From: Prauserella marina
Lineage (GTDB): Bacteria; Actinomycetota; Actinomycetes; Mycobacteriales; Pseudonocardiaceae
Reading direction: 5' to 3'
Length of the DNA stretch: 64,000 nucleotides
Assembly (NCBI RefSeq): GCF_002240355.1
Contig: NZ_CP016353.1
Span: 2,778,501-2,842,500, forward strand
Shown here: piece after piece, positions 51,656-60,597 of the stretch
How the letters are laid out: every line of letters starts with the position of its first letter
How positions within the stretch are numbered: the first letter of the stretch is position 1
Program-made: the position numbers and the translations under genes
Notes under the pieces: model-generated
The model's database searches: none
The model's input: only the letters and a program-made list of their open reading frames with translations
What the model was told of the DNA's origin: nothing

Positions 51656-52569
51656 GCCCGTATCCCTCGCGCCAGATCCGCGACCGCCCCGCCGGTGACC
51701 ACGACGACCGCGCCGAGCAACGCGACGGCTTGCACCACCGGAACATCCCGCGAGGCCACCGAACTGACGAGCAGTTCACCGAGACCGGTGTAGCCGAACA
51801 CGGTCTCGACCACCGTCGTCGCGGCGATGAGCCCGCCCGCGATCACCGCGACGACCCTGATCGCCGGCGCCCACAACAGGGGAAGGGCATGCCGGGTCGC
51901 GATCCGCCATCTCGGAATGCCGCGCAGCACGGCGTCGTCGACGTGCGGGAGGGCGCGGACGTCGGCCACCGCGCCCGAGAGCAGGCCCGCACCGTAGGCC
52001 GCCGCGGGCAGCGCGAGCGAGAGAGCGGGCAGTACGAGCAACGCGGGGTCGTGCCACGGCGGCGCGCCGATGGGCAGCAGCGACACCCTCGGCAGCCAGC
52101 CGAGCAGCCCGGAGAACACGGCGACCGCCCCGGCCGCGACCACGACCTGCGGGATGGCCGCGACGGCGGCGAGTGCTCCGCCGCCGTACGAGCGCGCCGC
52201 GCGCCCCCCAGCCCACCAGGAAAGGGCCAGCAGCAGGGGAACGGCCACCACGAGCGCGCACGCCGCGAGCGTGAGCGTGGCCGGAAGCCGTTCACCGATC
52301 AATGTGGACACCGGGCGGTCGTTGAGCAGTGACGTACCGGCGTCTCCTCGCAGCAGCGCCCATCCCCATCGCGCGAACCGTTCCCATACCGGGCCGTCCA
52401 TTCCGGACTCGGCGCGCAACCTGGCCAGCTCGGCGGCGCCGGCGCCGCCGCGGGTGCGGGCGAGCGCGGCATCGCCTGGCAGGACGTCGGTCACGAGGAA
52501 CACGCCGACGGCCACCGCGAACAACACCAGCATCGCTCGCGCGCAGGCCCTCGGCACGACCCCGATCAC
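51652..52569 (-). CDS. Peptide/nickel-type ABC permease (DppB/NikB-like)
   Basis: The 305-residue protein has the DppB layout: an N-terminal helix, VLPGDAALARTRGG, an extracytoplasmic segment, then a core of about five helices and the EAA loop (AVLRGIPRWRIATRHALPLL, about 210-230), then ETVFGYTGLGELL. It overlaps the DppC-like gene by 4 bp and follows the binding-protein gene by 28 bp. Confidence 0.92.
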   Translation of the reverse strand: MIGVVPRACARAMLVLFAVAVGVFLVTDVLPGDAALARTRGGAGAAELARLRAESGMDGPVWERFARWGWALLRGDAGTSLLNDRPVSTLIGERLPATLTLAACALVVAVPLLLALSWWAGGRAARSYGGGALAAVAAIPQVVVAAGAVAVFSGLLGWLPRVSLLPIGAPPWHDPALLVLPALSLALPAAAYGAGLLSGAVADVRALPHVDDAVLRGIPRWRIATRHALPLLWAPAIRVVAVIAGGLIAATTVVETVFGYTGLGELLVSSVASRDVPVVQAVALLGAVVVVTGGAVADLARGIRA

Positions 52570-52597
52570 GCGGAACCTCCATCACACACGGCTTCGG

Positions 52598-54106
52598 CTA
52601 CCGCGAGTCCACGCGAACCTGGTCGATGAACAGCCGTTGGAAGCCGGGGCCGGTTGGCAGACCGGAGACGCCGGGGCGGGCGAGGTCGAGCCCGTCTCCC
52701 GCCGCCCACACGACGTAGCCGCCATCCTCGGCCAGCTCCCGTTGAAGCGCGCCGAGCAGTTCGGCGCGCTTCGGCTCGTCCTTCTCCGCCATCGCCTCGT
52801 CGAAGCGCTCGGCCCAGCCGCCACCGCCCCACGCGGTCTCGTTGGTGGGGGAGTCCGGAAGCAGCGCGACCCTTGCCACGTCGAGGAACGAGATGCCACC
52901 GAGATAGCTGACGTAGAACGCTTCCTGGGCGTACACCTCGGTCCAGTAGGTGTCCTGCGGCACGACGTCCACGGTGATGTTCACGCCCGCCGGTTCGAGT
53001 TGCCCCGCGATGAGCGTCGCCGCGTCGTCCATGCCCGGATACGCCGTCGTGGTCTTGAGCGTGAGGTCCAGACCGTCGCCGTATCCCGCCTCGGTGAGCA
53101 GTTCCCTGGCGCGATCGAGGTCACGCGTGCGTTCGGGAGGCTCCGGCGCCGTGGGGTCCGCGGGGGTCAGCAGGTCGCCTGCCAGCGTGCCCTGGCCGAG
53201 GAACACGGTGTCGAGCAGTTGTTCGCGGTCCACGGCCAGTTTGACGGCCTCGCGCACGCGCTCGTCGTCGAACGGTTCCGAATCGAGCCGCATGACCAGC
53301 GGGTAGACGGTGACGCCTTGCCGGTGGACGACCCGAAGGCCCTCCTGCTCCGCGGTTCGCGCGGCGGCGGGATTGACGCTGCCCGCGACGTCGGCCTGGC
53401 CCGAGGCCACGGCATCGGCTCTGGCCTGAGGGTCGGCGATCGCCCGGATCTCGATGCGCTCCAGCGGAGGGCGCGGGCCCCACCAGTCGTCGTTGCGGGC
53501 GAGCACCGCGGCTTCGGCGTCGCCGGAGTCCATGCGGAACGGACCGGAACCCGTGACCGGTTCGCTGAAGTCCTCGCTGCCCTCCGGCACGATGAACGTC
53601 GCCGATTCCAGCGCCTGCCCGACTTCCGCGAACGGTGTGCGCGTGATGAGGCGGAGAGTGTGCTCGCCCTTCGCCTCCGAGGCGGCGAGATCGAACATGC
53701 CCATCCGGCCGTAGTTCTCCGCCGCCTTCTCGTGCATCCGGCGCAGCGAGAACAGCACATCGGCGGCCGTGACCGGCTCGCCGTCGGTGAACGTGGCGTC
53801 GTCGCGCAGTTCGATCCGCCAGTTCGTGAGGCTTTCGTCGGGGGTCCACGACGTCGCGAGCCTCGGCTCGGTGCCCTGCTCACCCGGCACGGTGAGCACG
53901 TCGTAGAGCAGCGCGAAGCGCATGGCGTCGGACTCGTTGCCGAGCCCTCCGTGCGGGTCGTGACTGGCCGTGGCTGGAGAGCCGACGGCCGCGTACCGGA
54001 GAGTTCCGGCCTTGCCGGTGTTCTCGGCGGACGGGGCGGAGCAGCCCGCGGCCACGAGTGCCGCGGCGAGCGCGGCCGTGCCGAGGATGAACTGTCGTCG
54101 GTGCAT
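52598..54106 (-). CDS. Family 5 solute-binding lipoprotein
   Basis: The 502-residue protein has a twin-Arg-like start (MHRRQFILGTA), a hydrophobic stretch and a lipobox AAGC (Cys22), so it is a membrane-anchored receptor. The body is SBP_bac_5: LRYAAVGSP, LATSWTPDESLTNWRIELRDDATFTDGEPVT (quoted in part as WRIELRDDATFTDGEP) and REAVKLAVDREQL. This family binds peptides, nickel chelates or opine-type metallophores. ATG at 54106 is 20 bp after the PKS stop. Its place inside the megasynthase operon points to the product or its metal complex as ligand. Confidence 0.92.
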   Translation of the reverse strand: MHRRQFILGTAALAAALVAAGCSAPSAENTGKAGTLRYAAVGSPATASHDPHGGLGNESDAMRFALLYDVLTVPGEQGTEPRLATSWTPDESLTNWRIELRDDATFTDGEPVTAADVLFSLRRMHEKAAENYGRMGMFDLAASEAKGEHTLRLITRTPFAEVGQALESATFIVPEGSEDFSEPVTGSGPFRMDSGDAEAAVLARNDDWWGPRPPLERIEIRAIADPQARADAVASGQADVAGSVNPAAARTAEQEGLRVVHRQGVTVYPLVMRLDSEPFDDERVREAVKLAVDREQLLDTVFLGQGTLAGDLLTPADPTAPEPPERTRDLDRARELLTEAGYGDGLDLTLKTTTAYPGMDDAATLIAGQLEPAGVNITVDVVPQDTYWTEVYAQEAFYVSYLGGISFLDVARVALLPDSPTNETAWGGGGWAERFDEAMAEKDEPKRAELLGALQRELAEDGGYVVWAAGDGLDLARPGVSGLPTGPGFQRLFIDQVRVDSR

Positions 54107-54126
54107 CGGTGTCCTCGTCGGTTCGG

Positions 54127-57100
54127 TCAGGCACGCGGGCCGGTCGGCCGCGCGGGTCGTTCGGGTGCGCCGCGCCGGATGGCGGCCTCGATCGCGGCGT
54201 TGAGCTCGGCCGCGACCTGGGGCAGTGCGGGGTGGCGCAGCATCGAGTAGTGGTGCGCGTCGATGTCGGCGACCTTCGGGGCGGCCGTGAGATACGCGGC
54301 CCAGCCGAGATCGCGCGGCGCTCCTGGCACGTCGTCCACGCCCATGCCGACCCCGGAGTTGCGCGGTGAGCGCTGGGTGGCTCGCAACAGCAGCGCCGGG
54401 GTGTCCGCTTCGAGCGGAAGGGGCGTGTAGGCGGCGAGTGCCCGCAGGTGCCGTGCGAACACGGCCACGCGGGTGCGGGCCGTGTCGTGCCGGTTGAGCA
54501 GCCGCGCTTCGCGGAGCCGGGCGTCCAGCCCTTCCCACGACGGAGCGGGGCCTTCGCTGCCAAGTTCGGCGCCGGTGAACGCTTCGAGTGCCCCGAGGTA
54601 GCGGCGCACGAGCGTGCCGCGGACCTCCTCGGCCGGACCTTCGATGCCGGTGATGTAGCGCGGATCGTTGGAATCGAGCATGACGAGCAGGCCGACGTGC
54701 TCGCCTGCCTCGTCGAGCCCACGCGCGACCTCATGGGCGAGGTCGCCGCCCATGGACCAGCCACCGAGCAGGTAGGGGCCGTGCGGTTGGGCACGGCGGA
54801 TGATGCCGGTGAACCGCGCGGCCATGGCCGCGACGTCCTCGGCGCCGCGGCCACCCGCGAGCCCTGGATCGGTCAGTGCGATCACCTCGACGCGCTCGTC
54901 GAGCAGCCGGGCCAGCTCCGCGTAACAGACCACGTCGCCGCCGGAGGGATGCAGCAGGAACAACGTGTGCTCTCCGGAACCCGCCCTGATCGGTACCGCG
55001 ATGTCGTCGTCGGAGAGGTCGTCGAGTTCGTCGAGTTCGTTGCCTCGCTCGGGTTCGCCCGGCCCGTCCCACGGAGCGCCGATCAGGGCGTGAACGCGGG
55101 CGACGTAGTCGGCGAAGACCCGGTCGACCTCGGCGGGGGGAAGCGCGGGTTCGAGGGTGTCCCACTGCAACAGCAGCGCCCCGCCCTGTTCGAGGACCTG
55201 ATGGTCGATCAGGGTCTGCGGAGTCTGGCTCAGCGCGGCCACCTGCTTGCCCGCCCATGCGGGATCGTGGTCGGCGCCGATGACGTCGTCGAGACCGAGC
55301 GCGCTGGTGAACACGACGGGCACCGAGACGCGCTCGCCGTCGAGGGACGCTTTCTCCGAAAGGACATCGAGCGCGGAGAAGTCCCTGTGGTCCAGGTCGG
55401 CGAACAGCAGTTCCTGGGTCTTGCGGGCACGTTCGGCGAACGTGACAGGCCGGGTGCGGTCGACCTCGTGCAGAACCAGCGACGTGAAGTCACCGACCAC
55501 GCCCGCGACGCCGGGGTGGATCGCCGGGCGGTCGAACAGGGTGAGCACGACGGCGAACCGGTCGTCGCCCGTCCACGCGGACAGCGCGTCGGCGTAGCCG
55601 GTGAGCAGGACCGCGGCGGGCGTGAGGTGGTACCGGGCGGCCCGTTCCCGCAGCGCGGCCCACGCTTCGGCATCGAGGGTCGCGGAGCGCCGGACGAAAC
55701 GCGAACCGACGGCGCCGCGGTCGACCGGAAGCGCCGGGGCGCCGGGCAGTCCGGTGAGCCGGTCGCGCCAGTACGCGGCGGCTCGCCGCCCCTCCTCGCC
55801 TTCGCGCCGTTGCTCCAGCGCGGCGACACAGGCGGGGAAGCCGATGCCGGTGTCAGGGAGTTCGGCATCGGGAGCGCGGTAGAAGTGGCGCAGTTCCCTG
55901 TCGATGATCCACCAGCTCGCGGCGTCACAGACCAGCACGTCGACGCCGATGAAAAGGCGCACCCTCCCGCCGGGCAGCAAGGCCGCCTGTACCTGCGCGA
56001 GCGGCCAACGGTCGGCGGGGCCGGGCTGCCTGCCGACGCGTTCGCGCAGGCGGTCCAGTCTGGCTTCGCGCCGCTGTCCGGAAAGGTCCGTCAGGTCATG
56101 GGTGCGGATCCGGTACGGCGGCACCTCGTCAAGGATCCGCGCCCTGCCCTGGCCGGTGATGATCGTGCGCAGCAGGGGATGCCGGGCGATCACACGGTTC
56201 CACGCGTGTTCGTAGGCGGCGACATCGAGTCCTTCGCACTCGTATTCGAGGTAGAAGTGGCACGGGACGTCGCCCCATTCGTAGCCGCCGTCGCGGCCGA
56301 CCCAGTAGGCGTGCTGCACCCGGGTCAGCGGGAAGGTGCCGTCGTCGGCGATCCCGGTGTGTCCATTGTGTTCGGGCCCGGGCCCGGGCTGCTGGACGGA
56401 AGCGCGGACGAGCTCGCCGAGTGCGGCGACGGTCGGATTCGCCAGTACGTCGCGCAGTCGCAGTTGCACGCCGAAACGTTCGCCGATCTCCGCGAGCATG
56501 CGGGTGGCGAGCAGTGAATGCCCGCCCAGTGCGAAGAAGTCGTCGTCGGCCGAGGTCACCGGTGAGCCGAACAGCTCGCCCCACAGCGACGCGATCGCGT
56601 CGCGCACCGGATCGTCCGATATGGACACTGTGGACGCCGTGATCTCCGTGGAACCGGCTTGCGCGCGGACCGTCGCGGCGGCGGCCATCCGGTGTTCCAG
56701 TCCCGTCGCCGACACCGCCACCACCGGCGGGGTTTCGGTGTCCAGCAGCCGCGCGAACGCGGCGGTTCCGGTCGCGGCGTCGAGCGCGTGGTCGAGGACC
56801 ACGGCGCGCTCCTCGCCGAGCGGGCCCGCGCTCCAGCCGTCCCACACCGCGCTGACCCAGCGCGTGGAACCCTCCGAGATCCCGGACATCGCCGACATGG
56901 CGATGCCGTCGAGCACGGCGTTCGCCGCCGCGTAGGCACCCATGCCGATACCGCCGACGAGTGTCGTCGCCGACGACATGAGAACCACGACGCGGGGGCG
57001 GCGCTCGGCGGGGAGGCGGTCGATCGCCGACCGCAGCGCGAGCGCGCCCTCGGCCTTGGCCCGCAGGTGCCGCCCGATGTGCTCGGCGCCGGTCTCCCGC

Positions 57101-60100
57101 AGTGGCAGCGCACCGTCGGTCGCGACGACACCAGCCGCGTGCACGACGACATCGAGGCCGTCGCTCCCGTCGGTACAAAGCTCGTCGAGCAGCGCTGCCG
57201 TGCCGTCGCCGTCGGCGGCGTCGAGCGTGCGGACGTCGATCTCGGCGCCTTCCTCGGCCAGCCGGTCGATCGCCGCGCGGCGGGGGCCGTCGTCGGGAAG
57301 GCCGGACCGGGATGTCAGGACCACGCGGCGGCCGGTGCTCGCGAGATACCGAGCGAGGGTCAGGCCGACGTCGCCGAGACCGCCGGTGACGAGCGCGGTC
57401 CCGCCGGGAGCCGCGCTCTCGTCGTCGCGCGGGTGCCACGGGACGAACGTGCGCGCGAACCGCGTGCCGCCCCTGAGCGCGACGTCGAGTCCCGATGCCG
57501 GGTCACCGGCGAGGTCGGCGAGTTCGCGGGCCACCGCGATGGCGGAGCCGGAATCGTCGTCGGCAGGCAGGTCGAGGGTGCGCCACCGGATACCGCGCAG
57601 TTCCTGGGCGAGCACGCGTGGCAGTACGCGTGCCGCCGAGGCGTCGGGCATCGCCTGGTCCCTGCCGTCGATCCGCTCCGCCGCTCGCGTCACCTGTAGC
57701 AGCAGGGGTGTCGCGACGGTGAGTGTGCGTGCCAGTTCGGCGTACTGCCCGACCGCGCCGATCGCCGACGTCGCCGGTACGACGACGACCCCGGTGAGTC
57801 CGGGTGTTTCCGGGGTGACCGCTGGAAGACATTCGGCGCCGAGCGCGGTGAGTTCCGCTCGAACGGACTCGGCGAGGGGATCGTCGCCGGAGGCAACGAC
57901 GAGCCACCGCCCGGTGAGCGAGGGGGGACGGGGCAGCGGCGGCAGCTGGTGCCACCGGGGGATCTGGAGCGGTTCGGCCGCGCCGGCACCGGCACCGCTC
58001 GTATCATCCGGCGTCGATGATGTGGTCGGTTCGATCCACAGTTCTCGGCGCTGGAAGGCATATCCGGGTGCGGCGATCCGCCTTCGGCTTCCATTGTGCT
58101 GGGCCGCGAAGTCGACCGTGACACCGTGAGTCCACAACCGGCCGACGGCGTCGCGGATCGAGACGGCGGCATCGGTCTCGTCCGCGGTGAACACCGGTAT
58201 CGCGTCGATCAAAGCGTCGAGCCGGTTGTGGCGGGCCAGCGCGGCGAGCGCTCCGCCCGGCCCCGCCTGGACGACGATCGCGGGATCGCCGCTGTCTCCG
58301 AGACAGGTGCGCAGCGCGTCGGCGAACCGGACGGGCTCGCGCAGTTGCCGGGCCCAGTGGTCGGCGGTGAACAGTTCGGCACCCGCGAGGCGTCCCGTCA
58401 CGGTCGTCACCAGCTCCGTGGTGAGCGGTCGGGGGCGCAGGCCGCCGGCCGCCGCGCGTACGGCCGGCACTGCCGGTTCGACCAGCCGGGAATGCAGTGC
58501 GGCGTCCACTCGCAGCTCCGACACCCGCTCGCCGTACTCGGCGGCGAGCACGGCCAGCCCCTCGCGTGGTCCCGACACGACGCAGGCTCCCGGCGCGTTG
58601 ACGGCGGCCAGGTCGAGGTCCGGATGCCGGGTGAGCACGTCCATGACGTCGTCCTCGGACATCCGCAGGGCGAGCATGCCGCCACCACCGGCCGCCTTGG
58701 CTGCCCGCGCGCAGCGCACGGCGACGAGTCTGGCCGCGTCGGGCAGCGTGAGCGCCCCCGCGACGACGGCGGCGGAGTACTCGCCGAGGCTGTGCCCCAC
58801 GACGGCATCCGGCCGCACACCCCAGCTCATCAGCAGGCGTGCGGTCGCGACCGAAGCGGCGAACAACGCGGGCAGCCCGAAACCAGCGTCCCTGACCAGG
58901 CCGGTGGACGCGGTCGCGGTGATCGCGTCGCGGACGTCGGCGCCGAGCAGCGGAGCCAGCAGCTCGGCACATTCATCCACTGTGGACCGGAAGACGGATT
59001 CTTCCTCGTAGAGGGTGGCGCCCATACCGAGGTACTGGCTGCCCGCGCCGGGGAAGGCGAACACGACGCGTGGTGTGGTCGCCGAGGACTTCACCGGGGG
59101 CGCGTCACGCAGCGCCGCGGGCGCCGTGCCAGGCCGCGTGGCCACGGCGACGCGATACGGCAGCTCCCTTCGTCCGGATTGGAGGGTGTGCGCGAGGTCG
59201 GCGGACACGGTGGTGTGCTCGGCGATCGCCGCCGCCGTGGCCTCGGCCGAGGCCCGGTCGTGCGCGGAGGCGACGAGCAGCTGTGGCCGTTCGTCCTCAG
59301 TGGACTCTGGGCGTTCTGGTGGGGGACCGAGGACCAGGTGGGCGTTGGTGCCGCCGATGCCGAACGAGCTGACCCCCGCGTAGTCAGGGCCTTCCCAGTG
59401 CCGGGTGCTGGTGACCACCTCGAATGGCGATCCCGCGAGGCCGAGCAGGTCGTTGAGCGGTTCGGCGTGCAACGACGCGGGCAGCGTCCGGTGCCGGATC
59501 GCCAGCGTGGTCTTGATCAGCGACGCGACACCGGCCGCGGTGTTGGCGTGGCCGATGTTGCTCTTCACCGAACCGAGGCCGCACCACGCTGGGCCCGATT
59601 CGCCGAAGACCCGCCGGAGCGCCGCGATTTCCACCGGGTCGCCGAGCCGGGTAGCCGTGCCGTGCGCTTCGACATAGCCGATCTGGCCGGGTGTGACACC
59701 CGCGACGGCCTGAGCCTCGGCGATCACGCGCGCCTGGCCGCGCAACGACGGCGCGGTGAAACCGGCCTTGTCCGCGCCGTCGTTGTTGACAGCGGTGCCG
59801 TGCACGACGGCGAGAACCGGGTCTCCGTCGGCGAGCGCGTCGGCGAGCCTGCGCAGAACGACGACACCGACGCCTTGGGAGTACACGATTCCCGTGGCAT
59901 CGGCGGAGAACGGGCGCACCGTACCGTCGGCCGAGTAGATGCCGTCCGCGACGTGCAGGTAGCCGTGGCCCTGCGGAACGATCAGCGAGACACCGCCCGC
60001 GATGGCCGTGTCGCATTCCTCGTCGAGTAGCGACTGCGCGGCGAGATGCACGGCGACGAGCGAGGTCGAGCAGGTCGTGTTGACGGCGATCGCGGGCCCG

Positions 60101-60597
60101 GTGAGGTTCAGCCGGTACGCCACCTGCAACGGCAGATAGTCGGTGTGCGTCGACATCGCGGTCTGGAGGCTGCCGATCGGATCGGCGCCTCCGCCCGTTG
60201 GGCTCCACCGGCCCGCGAGATTGCTCGTCAGGTAGGCGCTGTGCCCGGCTCCGGCGAACACCCCGACCGCGCCCGCGCCGGTACCGCCGCCGTGTCCTGC
60301 CTGTTCGAGGCCCTGCCACGCGGTTTCCAGGAACAGGCGCTGCTGCGGGTCCATGAGAGCCGCTTCGGCGCCGGTCAGTCCGAACGGGACAGGGTCGAAC
60401 CGGTCCTGGCCTTCGATGAGCCCGCCGACCGGGACGTAGCCCGCTTGTTCGCGCAGCCCGCGCGCGACGCCGCGCCGCGCCAGTTCCTCCTTCGAGAAGC
60501 GGGTGAGGCCCTCCCTGCCTTCGACGAGCTGCCGCCAGAACGAGTCCGCGTCGGGTGCGCCGGGAAAACGGCAGGCCACCGCCGTGATCGCGATCAT
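54127..60597 (-). CDS. Hybrid PKS-NRPS: KS-AT-KR-carrier-Cy-TE
   Basis: The 2156-residue protein contains KS (1-425; Cys176, His312, His350), AT (508-830; GHSLGEY with Ser603 and His702, a malonyl-type motif) and KR (880-1300; TGGLGDVG and Tyr1222). A carrier follows (about 1325-1395; Ser1361 in LGGHSL, PCP-like rather than ACP-like), then Cy (about 1420-1840; intact D1553xxxxD1558) and TE (about 1870-2145; GWSMGG Ser1948, His2116). HMWP1 of yersiniabactin synthesis (about 3,160 residues) has two methyltransferases and a PCP that are absent here. Only about 30 residues separate Cy from TE. Its ATG overlaps the upstream NRPS stop by 4 bp. Confidence 0.95.
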   Translation of the reverse strand: MIAITAVACRFPGAPDADSFWRQLVEGREGLTRFSKEELARRGVARGLREQAGYVPVGGLIEGQDRFDPVPFGLTGAEAALMDPQQRLFLETAWQGLEQAGHGGGTGAGAVGVFAGAGHSAYLTSNLAGRWSPTGGGADPIGSLQTAMSTHTDYLPLQVAYRLNLTGPAIAVNTTCSTSLVAVHLAAQSLLDEECDTAIAGGVSLIVPQGHGYLHVADGIYSADGTVRPFSADATGIVYSQGVGVVVLRRLADALADGDPVLAVVHGTAVNNDGADKAGFTAPSLRGQARVIAEAQAVAGVTPGQIGYVEAHGTATRLGDPVEIAALRRVFGESGPAWCGLGSVKSNIGHANTAAGVASLIKTTLAIRHRTLPASLHAEPLNDLLGLAGSPFEVVTSTRHWEGPDYAGVSSFGIGGTNAHLVLGPPPERPESTEDERPQLLVASAHDRASAEATAAAIAEHTTVSADLAHTLQSGRRELPYRVAVATRPGTAPAALRDAPPVKSSATTPRVVFAFPGAGSQYLGMGATLYEEESVFRSTVDECAELLAPLLGADVRDAITATASTGLVRDAGFGLPALFAASVATARLLMSWGVRPDAVVGHSLGEYSAAVVAGALTLPDAARLVAVRCARAAKAAGGGGMLALRMSEDDVMDVLTRHPDLDLAAVNAPGACVVSGPREGLAVLAAEYGERVSELRVDAALHSRLVEPAVPAVRAAAGGLRPRPLTTELVTTVTGRLAGAELFTADHWARQLREPVRFADALRTCLGDSGDPAIVVQAGPGGALAALARHNRLDALIDAIPVFTADETDAAVSIRDAVGRLWTHGVTVDFAAQHNGSRRRIAAPGYAFQRRELWIEPTTSSTPDDTSGAGAGAAEPLQIPRWHQLPPLPRPPSLTGRWLVVASGDDPLAESVRAELTALGAECLPAVTPETPGLTGVVVVPATSAIGAVGQYAELARTLTVATPLLLQVTRAAERIDGRDQAMPDASAARVLPRVLAQELRGIRWRTLDLPADDDSGSAIAVARELADLAGDPASGLDVALRGGTRFARTFVPWHPRDDESAAPGGTALVTGGLGDVGLTLARYLASTGRRVVLTSRSGLPDDGPRRAAIDRLAEEGAEIDVRTLDAADGDGTAALLDELCTDGSDGLDVVVHAAGVVATDGALPLRETGAEHIGRHLRAKAEGALALRSAIDRLPAERRPRVVVLMSSATTLVGGIGMGAYAAANAVLDGIAMSAMSGISEGSTRWVSAVWDGWSAGPLGEERAVVLDHALDAATGTAAFARLLDTETPPVVAVSATGLEHRMAAAATVRAQAGSTEITASTVSISDDPVRDAIASLWGELFGSPVTSADDDFFALGGHSLLATRMLAEIGERFGVQLRLRDVLANPTVAALGELVRASVQQPGPGPEHNGHTGIADDGTFPLTRVQHAYWVGRDGGYEWGDVPCHFYLEYECEGLDVAAYEHAWNRVIARHPLLRTIITGQGRARILDEVPPYRIRTHDLTDLSGQRREARLDRLRERVGRQPGPADRWPLAQVQAALLPGGRVRLFIGVDVLVCDAASWWIIDRELRHFYRAPDAELPDTGIGFPACVAALEQRREGEEGRRAAAYWRDRLTGLPGAPALPVDRGAVGSRFVRRSATLDAEAWAALRERAARYHLTPAAVLLTGYADALSAWTGDDRFAVVLTLFDRPAIHPGVAGVVGDFTSLVLHEVDRTRPVTFAERARKTQELLFADLDHRDFSALDVLSEKASLDGERVSVPVVFTSALGLDDVIGADHDPAWAGKQVAALSQTPQTLIDHQVLEQGGALLLQWDTLEPALPPAEVDRVFADYVARVHALIGAPWDGPGEPERGNELDELDDLSDDDIAVPIRAGSGEHTLFLLHPSGGDVVCYAELARLLDERVEVIALTDPGLAGGRGAEDVAAMAARFTGIIRRAQPHGPYLLGGWSMGGDLAHEVARGLDEAGEHVGLLVMLDSNDPRYITGIEGPAEEVRGTLVRRYLGALEAFTGAELGSEGPAPSWEGLDARLREARLLNRHDTARTRVAVFARHLRALAAYTPLPLEADTPALLLRATQRSPRNSGVGMGVDDVPGAPRDLGWAAYLTAAPKVADIDAHHYSMLRHPALPQVAAELNAAIEAAIRRGAPERPARPTGPRA

